Shown piece after piece: positions 40,656 to 48,600 of a stretch of 64,000 nt of DNA. The stretch spans positions 45,280 to 109,279 of the forward strand of contig CABSLA010000003.1 in assembly GCA_902478545.1 (NCBI GenBank), given 5' to 3'. A program made the translations under genes and the position numbers. Source of the DNA: an uncultured Collinsella sp. GTDB taxonomy: Bacteria > Actinomycetota > Coriobacteriia > Coriobacteriales > Coriobacteriaceae. The stretch's first letter is position 1, and each line of letters starts with the position of its first letter. The notes below the pieces were generated by a model. It did not search any database. It worked only from the letters and a program-made list of their open reading frames with translations, and had not been told where the DNA came from.

Positions 40656-41060
40656 TTACACGCGGCGACGCTTCTTGGGGCGGCAGCCGTTGTGCGGGAT
40701 GGGGGTCTTGTCCTGGATGCTCGAGACCTCGAGGCCAGCAGCCTGGAGGGAGCGAATGGCGGTCTCACGACCGGAGCCGGGGCCCTTGACGAAGACGGAA
40801 ACCTTCTTCATACCGTGCTCCATGGCCTGCTTGGCAGCAGCCTCGGCAGCCATCTGGGCAGCGAACGGCGTGGACTTACGGGAGCCCTTGAAGCCCACCT
40901 GGCCAGCCGACTTCCAGGAAATGACGTTGCCCTGGGGATCGGTGATCGAAACGATCGTGTTGTTGAACGTAGAACGAATGTGAGCCTGGCCCACGGAAAT
41001 GTTCTTACGGTCCGCGCGCTTCAGACGGGCAGCGCGAACGTTCTTCTTAGCAGTAGCCAT
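40656..41060 (-). CDS. rpsK: 30S ribosomal protein S11
   Basis: A 134-residue S11 of the platform, lying near the mRNA exit. GQAHIRSTFNNTIVSITDPQ and GPGSGRETAIRSLQAAGLEV are diagnostic, ending CRPKKRRRV. It lies 14 bases after rpsM with AATAAGGAGCGCTAGATAG before the ATG. Confidence 0.97.
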   Translation of the reverse strand: MATAKKNVRAARLKRADRKNISVGQAHIRSTFNNTIVSITDPQGNVISWKSAGQVGFKGSRKSTPFAAQMAAEAAAKQAMEHGMKKVSVFVKGPGSGRETAIRSLQAAGLEVSSIQDKTPIPHNGCRPKKRRRV

Positions 41061-41074
41061 CTATCTAGCGCTCC

Positions 41075-41449
41075 TTATTTCTTCTTCTTAGCACCGATCT
41101 GACGCTTCGGGCCCTTGCGGGTACGAGCGTTAGTGTGGGTGCGCTGGCCGCGGACCGGGAGGCCCTTGCGGTGACGAAGGCCGCGGTTGCAGCCGATGTC
41201 CATAAGGCGCTTGACGTTCTGGTTGCGCTCACGGCGGAGGTCACCCTCAACCATGATCTGGTTCTTATCGATATAATCGCGGATGGCGTTAACCTCATCC
41301 TCGGTGAGGTCCTTAACGCGCGTATCCACGTTAACGTTGCACTCGACGCAGATCTTCGTCGCAGTGGTGCGGCCGATGCCGTAAATGTAGGTCAGACCGA
41401 TCTCAACGCGCTTCTCACGCGGGAGGTCGACACCATTAATACGGGCCAA
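41075..41449 (-). CDS. rpsM: 30S ribosomal protein S13
   Basis: A 124-residue S13 in the head of the small subunit, contacting the P-site tRNA. ARINGVDLPREKRVEIGLTY begins the protein and HRKGLPVRGQRTHTNARTRK ends the conserved part. The start codon is TTG (41449); AAGAGGAGACTACG precedes it and no ATG is available before Arg3. It lies 14 bases after rpmJ. Confidence 0.96.
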   Translation of the reverse strand: MARINGVDLPREKRVEIGLTYIYGIGRTTATKICVECNVNVDTRVKDLTEDEVNAIRDYIDKNQIMVEGDLRRERNQNVKRLMDIGCNRGLRHRKGLPVRGQRTHTNARTRKGPKRQIGAKKKK

Positions 41450-41463
41450 CGTAGTCTCCTCTC

Positions 41464-41577
41464 TTAACCCTGACGCTGCTTATGACGGGGGTTCTCGCAA
41501 ATGACGAGGACCTTGCCATGGCGCCTAATGATTTTGCACTTATCGCACATCTTCTTGACCGAAGGACGTACCTTCAT
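41464..41577 (-). CDS. rpmJ: 50S ribosomal protein L36, zinc form
   Basis: A 37-residue protein read directly from the sequence: MKVRPSVKKMCDKCKIIRR, then HGKVLVICENPRHKQRQG. The Cys-x2-Cys, later Cys and His form the zinc site of the C+ type. It lies between infA (upstream, 150 bases) and rpsM (14 bases), the usual position. ACCGAAAGGAAGAACG precedes the ATG. The 150-base gap to infA is the longest in this half of the operon and may hold an internal promoter. Confidence 0.95.
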   Translation of the reverse strand: MKVRPSVKKMCDKCKIIRRHGKVLVICENPRHKQRQG

Positions 41578-41727
41578 CGTTCTTCCTTTCGGTAGCGCTC
41601 AAACTACTTCCCTACTATCTACTCGCCCAGCCGCAGGCGTTTAAAACTATGGCTGGTCTTCACACACAATCCGACCGTAGGTTGAGCTAAGCCTGCAGTC
41701 GGAATAGGAGTGCGTGTATGCGCGCCG

Positions 41728-41952
41728 CTATTTATAGCGATAGGTGATGCGGCCGCGGGTCAGGTCGTACGGGGAAAGCTCCACGACAACCCTGTCACCG
41801 GGGAGAATACGGATGTAATTCATTCGGATCTTGCCGGAAATGTTGCACAGAACCGAATGACCGTTCTCGAGCTCAACCTTGAACATGGCGTTGGGCAGCG
41901 GTTCCTTTACCGTACCCTCGAGCTCAATTGCGTCTTCCTTCTTCACAAGCAA
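41728..41952 (-). CDS. infA: Translation initiation factor IF-1
   Basis: A 74-residue OB-fold protein that binds the ribosomal A site during initiation. KKEDAIELEGTVKEPLPNAM and IRILPGDRVVVELSPYDLTR are characteristic, ending GRITYRYK. The start is TTG at 41952 or GTG at 41946; GAGAAAGATGA lies closer to TTG, while GTG gives the usual VKKED beginning. No ATG is in frame. It follows map in the order secY-adk-map-infA-rpmJ. Confidence 0.95.
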   Translation of the reverse strand: MLVKKEDAIELEGTVKEPLPNAMFKVELENGHSVLCNISGKIRMNYIRILPGDRVVVELSPYDLTRGRITYRYK

Positions 41953-42050
41953 TCATCTTTCTCTAGAAAACGACAGCGATTGAGTATTCTACAATACGCA
42001 TGCACGTATCGTAATATCTTCGTAATGGCTCCACAACTAAGCGGAACTTG

Positions 42051-42839
42051 TTACATTTCTCCGCCCTGCAAGGAGCACCAAGCGCCCTGGGCGTCGGTGG
42101 TGAGAATCACCGGGCCGTCGTTGGTGATGGCGACGGTGTTCTCGTAGTGCGCGGCGGGCAGGTGGTCGTTGGTCGTGACAATCCAACCATCGGAGCCCGT
42201 GCTCACATGATTGGAACCCATCGTAACCATCGGCTCGATGGCAATGACCATACCGGCCTGAAGGCGAACGCCCCTCCCCTTCTTTCCATAGTTCGGAACG
42301 TTGGGGTCCTCGTGCATCACGCGACCGATGCCGTGCCCCACATAATCGCGAAGCACGCCATAGCCGTGAGACTCGGCGAGGGACTGGACGGCATAACCGA
42401 TGTCCCCGATATGGTTACCGGGAACAGCCTGCTCGATTGCAGCCTTAAGGCAATCGCGCGTAACCTCGCACAGCGCCTTGGCCTCGGGCGTGGGGGTACC
42501 GACGAAAAACGTCCAGGCGTTATCGCCGACCCAACCGTCGACAACGGCACCCGTATCGATGGAGATGATATCGCCATCGCGCAGGATCATGTCGGGGTTG
42601 GGAATACCATGGACCACGGCATCGTTAATCGATGCGCAAATGGTTCCGGGGAACCCGCCGTAGCCCTTAAAGGCCGGGGTGCCGCCATGCATGCGGATAA
42701 TCTGCTCCGCAAGCTGGTCGAGCTCAAAGGTCGAAACACCAGGGCGAACCATGGCTCCAACGTGGCGGAGCGCCATCTTAGATAGCGCTCCTGCCTTCTT
42801 CATCTGCTCGATTTGCGTTGCAGACTTAATCTTGATCAT
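42051..42839 (-). CDS. map: Methionine aminopeptidase, type I
   Basis: A 262-residue metalloprotease removing N-terminal Met from nascent chains. Metal ligands lie in ISIDTGAVVDGWVGDNAWTF (first Asp of the pair), GHGIGRVMHEDPNVPNYG (His) and MVIAIEPMVTMG (Glu). There is no N-terminal zinc-finger extension. The start ATG overlaps the adk stop as ATGA, so it is translationally coupled. Confidence 0.96.
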   Translation of the reverse strand: MIKIKSATQIEQMKKAGALSKMALRHVGAMVRPGVSTFELDQLAEQIIRMHGGTPAFKGYGGFPGTICASINDAVVHGIPNPDMILRDGDIISIDTGAVVDGWVGDNAWTFFVGTPTPEAKALCEVTRDCLKAAIEQAVPGNHIGDIGYAVQSLAESHGYGVLRDYVGHGIGRVMHEDPNVPNYGKKGRGVRLQAGMVIAIEPMVTMGSNHVSTGSDGWIVTTNDHLPAAHYENTVAITNDGPVILTTDAQGAWCSLQGGEM

Positions 42840-43462
42840 AGACCGAGAGCCTCTTTGACATCCCCGTATACGGTCTCGCGAGCCTGGTCACCGTTGACCG
42901 ACTTGAGCAGACCCTGGCCACGATAGTAGTCAACGAGCGGGCTCGTGGACTTCTCGTAGACGTCGAGACGGTTCTTGATAGTCTCGGGCTTGTCGTCGTC
43001 GCGCTGATACATCTCGCCGCCACACTTGGGGCAGGTAGCATCGGCAGCGGTGCCGGTGTAACCGCAGGCGCGGCAGGTACGACGCGAAGACAGACGGTCG
43101 ATGATGACCTCGGGGGCCACGTCGACCAGAAGGGCGCAATCAATCTCGCGACCCAGAGCGGAGAGCTCGGAATCGAGCGTCACAGCCTGGGCGGTGTTGC
43201 GCGGGAAACCGTCGAGGATGAAGCCCTGCTGGGCATCATCGGCGGCAAGGCGCTCCTTGACAAGGTCGATCACGAGCTGGTCGGGAACAAGCTCGCCAGC
43301 GTCCATGTACTTCTTAGCCTGAATACCAAGCTCGGTGCCACCCTTGACGGCAGCACGCAGCAGGTCGCCCGTGGAAATGTGGGCGACGCCGAACTCGGCG
43401 ACGAGCTCCTGTGCGACGGTGCCCTTACCGGCACCCGGAGCTCCGAGCAATACGAGGTTCAT
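42836..43462 (-). CDS. adk: Adenylate kinase, zinc-lid type
   Basis: A 208-residue kinase interconverting ATP + AMP and 2 ADP. The P-loop is LLGAPGAGKGTVAQEL, the AMP site is ISTGDLLRAAV and DGFPRNTAQA. The LID has four Cys (CRACGYTG, then CPKCGG) that bind zinc, as in Gram-positive enzymes. ATG 43462 with GAGGAGGATTGCTC before it is preferred to TTG 43468. It lies 18 bases after secY and overlaps map. Confidence 0.96.
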   Translation of the reverse strand: MNLVLLGAPGAGKGTVAQELVAEFGVAHISTGDLLRAAVKGGTELGIQAKKYMDAGELVPDQLVIDLVKERLAADDAQQGFILDGFPRNTAQAVTLDSELSALGREIDCALLVDVAPEVIIDRLSSRRTCRACGYTGTAADATCPKCGGEMYQRDDDKPETIKNRLDVYEKSTSPLVDYYRGQGLLKSVNGDQARETVYGDVKEALGL

Positions 43463-43480
43463 GAGCAATCCTCCTCTAGC

Positions 43481-44767
43481 CTATTTAAAGAATCCATCGT
43501 AATCATACATCTTGATCTGGCCTTCGAGCTTGTCGACCGTGTCGAGCACGACGCCGACCATGATGAGGATGGACGTGCCGCCAAATGCCTGGATCAGCTG
43601 GTTACCCGTGAAGGAGAAGATGATCGAAGGCACGATGGCGATAAGCGCCAAGAAGACAGCGCTGGGAAGCGTGATCTTGTTGAGCGCGTTCTTGATGTAG
43701 GCCGCGGTAGCCCTACCCGGACGGACACCCGGAATAAAGCCGCCCTGCTTCTTAAGGTTGTCGGCCGTGTCGTCGGGGTTGAACACCATGGAGGTGTAGA
43801 AGTACGCGAAGAACACGATGAGGACAACGTTAAGCACCCAGTTGAGCCAACCAGTCGAAAGCGCAGAGGCAACTGCCTGGATCCAGCCGATGCCGGGGAA
43901 GAACACGGCAATCTGAGCCGGGAAGTACAGCAGCGCCGAAGCGAAGATGATCGGCACGACACCCGCGGTGTTGACCTTGATGGGCAGGTAGGTGGTCTGG
44001 CCACCCATCATGCGACGACCCACAACGCGCTTGGCGTAGGAGACCGGAATGCGGCGCTGGCCGCGCTCAAGGAAAACGATCAGCGGGATAACCAGCAGGA
44101 TGATGGCGCAGATGATCACCATGGTGATGATGCCACCGGCGTTGCCCTCGGTGCTGGAGAAGATCGCCTGCGGAAGACCGGCCATGATGTTCGCGAAGAT
44201 GATCAGCGACATGCCATTGCCGATACCGCGCTGGGTGATGAGCTCACCAATCCACATGATCAGCATGGCGCCCGCAGTGAGCGTGCCGACGATCATGATG
44301 TCAAAGATGATCTCGGGAGCGCCGGCGCCGTTGAAGCTGATACCGAAGCTCTTAAAGAGGAAGAGGTAACCCACGGAGTTGAGGATTGCCAGGGCCAAGG
44401 TGAGGTAACGCGAATACTGCGTGATCTTGGTCTGACCGACCTCGCCCTCGCGGGCAAGCTCATGCAGGGAAGGCACGACGGCCTGGAGCATCTGGAGGAT
44501 AATCGAGCTCGTGATGTACGGCATGATGCCCAAAGAGAACACCGAAACATAGCTCAACGCGCCACCAGAGAAAAGATTCAGGAGGGCCATAGCACCTGCG
44601 GCGACCGAGTTATTCTCGGTCGAGAAAAGGCCCAGCATCCCCTGGAAGGGAATGCCGGGCACAGGAACGTGCGCACCAATGCGGTACACGACGAGCATAG
44701 CTATGGTAAAAAGAATCTTTTCGCGCAATTCTTTGATGCGGAAAGCATTCTTAAGACCATTTAGCAC
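43481..44767 (-). CDS. secY: Preprotein translocase subunit SecY
   Basis: A 428-residue channel protein with ten membrane helices. Typical sequences are RIGAHVPVPGIPFQ near the first helix, IMPYITSSIILQML for helix 2b/3, and the cytoplasmic loop QRRIPVSYAKRVVG. FIPGVRPGRATAAYIK is the late conserved loop. It pairs with SecA encoded at 13-16 kb. The start is GTG 44767, overlapping the rplO stop by seven bases; the next ATG is out of frame. Coupling to L15 is likely. Confidence 0.96.
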   Translation of the reverse strand: MLNGLKNAFRIKELREKILFTIAMLVVYRIGAHVPVPGIPFQGMLGLFSTENNSVAAGAMALLNLFSGGALSYVSVFSLGIMPYITSSIILQMLQAVVPSLHELAREGEVGQTKITQYSRYLTLALAILNSVGYLFLFKSFGISFNGAGAPEIIFDIMIVGTLTAGAMLIMWIGELITQRGIGNGMSLIIFANIMAGLPQAIFSSTEGNAGGIITMVIICAIILLVIPLIVFLERGQRRIPVSYAKRVVGRRMMGGQTTYLPIKVNTAGVVPIIFASALLYFPAQIAVFFPGIGWIQAVASALSTGWLNWVLNVVLIVFFAYFYTSMVFNPDDTADNLKKQGGFIPGVRPGRATAAYIKNALNKITLPSAVFLALIAIVPSIIFSFTGNQLIQAFGGTSILIMVGVVLDTVDKLEGQIKMYDYDGFFK

Positions 44768-45210
44768 GGCAGCTCGACCTTTCCGCCGGCGGCCTCGATC
44801 TTGGCCTGCGCGGAAGCGCTGACCTTGTCGACCTTGACCGTGAACTTCTTGGTGAGCTCACCATTGCCGAGCACCTTGACGGGCTCGAACTCGCTCTTGG
44901 TGATGCGAGCGGCCTTAAGAGCGGCACCGTCGATCACAGCGCCGTCCTCGAACTTGCGCTCGAGACGCTCAACGTTAACGGCGGTGTACTCGATACGACG
45001 GGGGTTGCGGAAGCCCGGAAGCTTGGGCAGGCGCATGGCCAGCGGAGTCTGGCCACCCTCGAAGCCGGCACCCTTGGTGCCGCCAGAGCGGGAACCCTGG
45101 CCCTTCTGACCGCGGCCAGAAGTGGTGCCGTGACCCGAAGAATTGCCACGGCCGACGCGCTTGCGGTTCTTGGTGGAACCGGGCGCGGGAGTAAGATCGT
45201 GAAGCTGCAT
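44761..45210 (-). CDS. rplO: 50S ribosomal protein L15
   Basis: A 149-residue late-assembly large-subunit protein. Its N-terminus is LHDLTPAPGSTKNRKRVGRG, followed by Gly-rich SSGHGTTSGRGQKGQGSRSG and the FEGGQTPLAMRLPKLPGF signature. It sits three bases after rpmD and overlaps secY by seven bases. Confidence 0.96.
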   Translation of the reverse strand: MQLHDLTPAPGSTKNRKRVGRGNSSGHGTTSGRGQKGQGSRSGGTKGAGFEGGQTPLAMRLPKLPGFRNPRRIEYTAVNVERLERKFEDGAVIDGAALKAARITKSEFEPVKVLGNGELTKKFTVKVDKVSASAQAKIEAAGGKVELPC

Positions 45211-45213
45211 TTG

Positions 45214-45396
45214 CTACTCCTCTACAATCTCGACAAGGTGCTTGACCTTGAAGATCATGCCGCGGACGGACTCGTTGTCAGCAATCTCGCGAACCTCGCG
45301 GATCCTGTGGAGACCGAGGGCACGGACAGTACGGACCTGGTCCTGCTTGCAACCGTTGGTGCTGCGGACCTGCTTGATCTTGATGGTGTCAGCCAT
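45214..45396 (-). CDS. rpmD: 50S ribosomal protein L30
   Basis: A 60-residue L30: TIKIKQVRSTNGCKQDQVRT and LGLHRIREVREIADNESVRG give the short two-helix/three-strand fold. It lies two bases after the rpsE stop and three bases before rplO, so the three genes are translated in close succession. Its order between rpsE and rplO is canonical. Confidence 0.96.
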   Translation of the reverse strand: MADTIKIKQVRSTNGCKQDQVRTVRALGLHRIREVREIADNESVRGMIFKVKHLVEIVEE

Positions 45397-45398
45397 GC

Positions 45399-45923
45399 TT
45401 AGTTCTCCTTACCGACGAACATCTCGGAGACCGTCAGGCCACGGCGAGCCGCGACGTCCTCAGGGCTGGAGAGCTCCTTGAGGCCCTCGACGGCAGCCTT
45501 GATGATGTTGAGGCCGTTGTCGGTACCGAGGGACTTGGACAGGACGTTCTTGATGCCAGCAAGCTCGAAGAGGGGACGCACAGCGCCGCCGGCGATAACG
45601 CCGGTACCCTCGACAGCGGGCTTGATGATGATGCGGCCGGCACCAAAGTGGCCGAGAACCTCGTGCGGGATGGTGCCCTGCTCGGTCACCGGCACGTGGA
45701 ACATGTTCTTCTTGGCATCGAGAGATGCCTTGGAGATGGCCATGGGCACCTCAGCGGACTTGCCCATGCCAACGCCGACGTTGCCCTTGCCGTCGCCAAC
45801 GACGACGAGAGCGACGAGGCTCATGCGACGACCACCCTTGACGGTCTTCGACACGCGGTTGATGTAAACGACGCGCTCCTCGAACTCGGAGGCCTCGCGC
45901 TGCTGCTTCTGATTACGAGCCAT
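45399..45923 (-). CDS. rpsE: 30S ribosomal protein S5
   Basis: A 174-residue S5 that helps decoding fidelity and mRNA unwinding. EERVVYINRVSKTVKGGRRM begins the double-stranded RNA-binding domain, with VVVGDGKGNVGVGMGKSAEV and IPHEVLGHFGAGRIIIKPA following. GGAGGTATGTAGCAC precedes the ATG. It follows rplR by 14 bases. Confidence 0.97.
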   Translation of the reverse strand: MARNQKQQREASEFEERVVYINRVSKTVKGGRRMSLVALVVVGDGKGNVGVGMGKSAEVPMAISKASLDAKKNMFHVPVTEQGTIPHEVLGHFGAGRIIIKPAVEGTGVIAGGAVRPLFELAGIKNVLSKSLGTDNGLNIIKAAVEGLKELSSPEDVAARRGLTVSEMFVGKEN

Positions 45924-45937
45924 GTGCTACATACCTC

Positions 45938-46306
45938 CTAGAACTCGAGACCGGCGGCACGAGCGCCGTCGGCGAGGGCCTTGACGCGGCCATGGTAGAT
46001 ACGGCCACCGCGATCGAAGGCGACCTTGGTGATGCCGGCCTCGATGGCGCGCTTGCCAACGAGCTGACCGACCTTCTCCGCAGCCTCCTTGTTCGAGGTG
46101 TGGGTGCCCTTGAACTCGGCCTCGAGGGTCGAGGCAGAGACGAGCGTCAGGCTGGAGCCCTTGCTGTCGTCGATGATCTGGGCATAGATGTTGGCGTTAG
46201 TACGGGTCACGCGAAGACGCGGACGCTCGGAGGTACCCGAGACCTTGCCGCGAACACGACGCTGACGACGCTTGAGGCCTTCCAGCTTCGCCTTATGCTT
46301 GTTCAT
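45938..46306 (-). CDS. rplR: 50S ribosomal protein L18
   Basis: A 122-residue 5S rRNA-binding protein: RRQRRVRGKVSGTSERPRLR, NIYAQIIDDSKGSSLTLVSA and the ending FDRGGRIYHGRVKALADGAR. Seventy-five bases separate it from rplF, slightly longer than neighbouring gaps. GGAGTTTACGT precedes the ATG. Confidence 0.96.
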   Translation of the reverse strand: MNKHKAKLEGLKRRQRRVRGKVSGTSERPRLRVTRTNANIYAQIIDDSKGSSLTLVSASTLEAEFKGTHTSNKEAAEKVGQLVGKRAIEAGITKVAFDRGGRIYHGRVKALADGARAAGLEF

Positions 46307-46381
46307 ACGTAAACTCCTAAAAAGGTTGATCTTGCCAGCACCTGACGGGGTGCTGGTCTTATGCGAGTGAGTCGGTTACGA

Positions 46382-46918
46382 CTACTTGGCGGCCTTACCC
46401 AGCTTGCGGCGGATGTGCTCGCCAACGTAGTGGATACCCTTGCCCTTGTAAGGCTCGGGAGGACGATGGCCGCGGATCTCAGCGGCGATCTGACCGACCT
46501 GCTGCTTGTTGATACCCTTGACGTTCACGTGGGTGTTGTCGGGAACCTCGAAGGTGATGCCCTCGGGAGCCTCGACGATCACGGGGTGCGAGAAGCCCAG
46601 GGAGAACTCGAGGTTCTTGCCCTTCTGCTGCACGCGGTAACCGACGCCGGCGAGCTCGAGCTTCTTCTCGAAGCCCTCGGAAACGCCAACAACCATGTTG
46701 TGGATGAGGGCGCGGGTGAGGCCGTGGCGGGCACGGGTCTCACGCTCGTCGTCGGGACGGGAAACGGTGAGGACGTTGTCCTCGACGTTGATAGCGAGCT
46801 TCTCAAAGACATCGAGCTCGAGCTGGCCCTTGGGGCCCTTGACGACAACGTTGTTGCCGTTGACTGCCACTTCGACTCCGGCGGGAATCTGGACAGGCTT
46901 ATTACCGATACGAGACAC
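46382..46918 (-). CDS. rplF: 50S ribosomal protein L6
   Basis: A 178-residue two-domain protein near the factor-binding site: SRIGNKPVQIPAGVEVAVNG, LTRALIHNMVVGVSEGFEKK, and RPPEPYKGKGIHYVGEHIRR at the end. The start is GTG (46918) with AAAGGAGATCACC before it. It lies 33 bases after rpsH. Confidence 0.97.
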   Translation of the reverse strand: MSRIGNKPVQIPAGVEVAVNGNNVVVKGPKGQLELDVFEKLAINVEDNVLTVSRPDDERETRARHGLTRALIHNMVVGVSEGFEKKLELAGVGYRVQQKGKNLEFSLGFSHPVIVEAPEGITFEVPDNTHVNVKGINKQQVGQIAAEIRGHRPPEPYKGKGIHYVGEHIRRKLGKAAK

Positions 46919-46951
46919 GGTGATCTCCTTTCCTTCTACCTACCGAGCGAA

Positions 46952-47350
46952 TTACCAGACGTAAGCGATGATCTCGCCGCCGACGTTGTGCTTGCGAGCA
47001 TCGCGGTCGGTCATGACGCCATGGCTGGTGGAAATAATGGCGGTACCAAGGCCACCGCGGACGCGGGGCATGTCGGCAACGCCGGTGTACTTACGCAGGC
47101 CCGGCTTGGAAATGCGGCGGATGCCGTTGATGACCTTAGCCTTCTTGGGACCATACTTAAGCGTGATGTGCAGAGTCTTCTGGGGAACGGTGTCCTCGAC
47201 ATCGTAGCCCTCGATGTAGCCCTCCTCGTGCAGAACACGAGCGATCTCGACGAGCTTCTTGCTGCTCGGCATGGAGACCGTGGCCTTGTTCACAGAGTTA
47301 GCGTTACGGATGCGCGTAAGCATATCTGCGATCGGGTCTGTAAGGTTCAT
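46952..47350 (-). CDS. rpsH: 30S ribosomal protein S8
   Basis: A 132-residue 16S rRNA-binding protein which in E. coli also represses spc operon translation. TDPIADMLTRIRNANSVNKA opens it; the C-terminal signature is GLGTAIISTSHGVMTDRDAR. GAAGGAGAATCTGT precedes the ATG. The gap to rpsN (119 bases) is long for this operon and has no gene. Confidence 0.97.
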   Translation of the reverse strand: MNLTDPIADMLTRIRNANSVNKATVSMPSSKKLVEIARVLHEEGYIEGYDVEDTVPQKTLHITLKYGPKKAKVINGIRRISKPGLRKYTGVADMPRVRGGLGTAIISTSHGVMTDRDARKHNVGGEIIAYVW

Positions 47351-47469
47351 ACAGATTCTCCTTCGTTCTTGATGAACACGTGCTCTTGGTTCTTCGCCGC
47401 CCTTAACGGCAAAGCCTAACTAGCGCGTTTTCCCTGTTCCAAACTGATGCTTGAAACGCTGGTAGTGAC

Positions 47470-47655
47470 TTACCAGCTGGCCTTCTTAACGCCGGGAAGC
47501 TCGCCCTTGAGTGCAAGCTCGCGGAAGCAGACACGGCACAGGCCGAACTTGCGGTACACAGAGTGCGGACGGCCGCAGCGCTGGCAGCGCGTGTACTCAC
47601 GAGTAGAGAACTTCTGCTTGCGATTGCACTTGACGATCATCGATGTCTTAGCCAC
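47470..47655 (-). CDS. rpsN: 30S ribosomal protein S14, type Z
   Basis: A 61-residue zinc-binding short S14: RCQRCGRPHSVYRKFGLCRV and CF give the C-x2-C...C-x2-C site. The start is GTG at 47655 (GTGGCTAAGACATCG) with AGGAGGATATAA before it. It lies 79 bases after rplE. Confidence 0.96.
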   Translation of the reverse strand: MAKTSMIVKCNRKQKFSTREYTRCQRCGRPHSVYRKFGLCRVCFRELALKGELPGVKKASW

Positions 47656-47734
47656 TTATATCCTCCTCACATAGAGTATTGTTCGCCCCAAGCGCCGCCC
47701 CCTTGTGGGAACGGCGCTTATAGGGCAGGTGAAC

Positions 47735-48292
47735 CTATTTCTTGAACGGGAAACCGAAGGCGTCCAGAAGGGCCTTGGCCTCCTCATCGGTGTTGGCGGT
47801 GGTCACGAAAGTGATGTCCATACCACGCTGGTGATCGACGGAGTCGAAGTCGATCTCGGGGAAGATGAGCTGCTCGGTGACGCCCATGGAGAAGTTACCA
47901 CGGCCGTCGAAGCTCTTGGCGGAGATGCCGCGGAAGTCGCGGATACGGGGGATCGCGACGGAGGTCAGACGATCGAAGAACTCCCACATACGGTCGCCAC
48001 GCAGGGTAACCTTGCAGCCGATCGGCATACCAGCGCGCAGGCGGAAGGTAGCGATGGACTTGCGGGCACGGGTGATCATCGGCTGCTGGCCGGTGATGGC
48101 GCGCAGGTCGCGCACGGCACCGTCGATGGCCTTGGAATCGGTAGCGGCCTCGCCGACACCCATGTTCACGACGATCTTCTCAAACTTGGGGATCATCATG
48201 ACGTTCTCGTACTGGAACTTGTCCTGAAGCTGCTGCTTGACCTCGTTGTTGTACTTGGTCTTCAGACGCGGCACATACTTCTCTTCTGCCAT
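47735..48292 (-). CDS. rplE: 50S ribosomal protein L5
   Basis: A 185-residue 5S rRNA-binding protein. VPRLKTKYNNEVKQQLQDKF begins it; IEKIVVN-type sequence appears as FEKIVVNMGVGEAATDSKAI, and LRAGMPIGCKVTLRGDRMWE and FPEIDFDSVDHQRGMDITFV are diagnostic. AAGAAGGAGTGAACA precedes ATG 48292. In most bacteria rplN and rplX stand directly upstream; here the next gene is a purine permease, so rplE is the first gene of this operon, served by a predicted promoter at 48430-48458. Confidence 0.97.
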   Translation of the reverse strand: MAEEKYVPRLKTKYNNEVKQQLQDKFQYENVMMIPKFEKIVVNMGVGEAATDSKAIDGAVRDLRAITGQQPMITRARKSIATFRLRAGMPIGCKVTLRGDRMWEFFDRLTSVAIPRIRDFRGISAKSFDGRGNFSMGVTEQLIFPEIDFDSVDHQRGMDITFVTTANTDEEAKALLDAFGFPFKK

Positions 48293-48429
48293 TGTTCACT
48301 CCTTCTTGGGGTTTTAAGCACGGGGCGTGGCCACGATGGGTTGTCCTCGTGCCTCCTGGCTGCATCCGCGCCGCTCATGGCATTTTGCGGTTTGGACTCG
48401 ACGCAGCAGGAGCCGACAAAACAATCGGT

Positions 48430-48458
48430 ACTATACGCGCATCGGGAGCGTATTTCCA
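48430..48458 (-). promoter_or_regulatory. Promoter of the rplE-rplQ operon
   Basis: On the minus strand TGGAAA (48458-48453) and TATAGT (48435-48430) are spaced by exactly 17 bases. The -10 matches five of six consensus bases and the -35 four of six. Transcription would start near 48423. Confidence 0.6.
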
Positions 48459-48520
48459 GAAAAACCTCGTCTGCCTGCACAACTCCACAACTCCCCCGCA
48501 CATAGTGATCCCCAAAAAGC

Positions 48521-48587
48521 AGTTGCGGTGAAATAGTTCCTGGCTGACCGCCCGTCAGGCTTATCTGGGAACTATTTCACCGCAACT
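48521..48587. repeat. 67-bp hairpin element 1
   Basis: Its ends are AGTTGCGGTGAAATAGTTCC and the exact complement, a 20-bp perfect stem. Inside is a small second hairpin, CTGAC-CGCCC-GTCAG. Related elements of the same length lie at 50027-50093 and 52812-52878. It sits between the spc promoter region and the 3' end of the permease gene. Confidence 0.85.
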
Positions 48588-48600
48588 CATATATGGGGCG

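Larger units (their letters stand above)
48293..48600. other. Upstream region of the truncated spc operon
   Basis: This 308-base stretch holds, from the operon outward, a ~130-base untranslated leader with possible GCACG/CGTGC pairing, the rplE promoter, ~60 bases without visible signals, and 67-bp hairpin element 1 next to the permease stop. No trace of rplX or rplN was seen on either strand. Confidence 0.6.
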
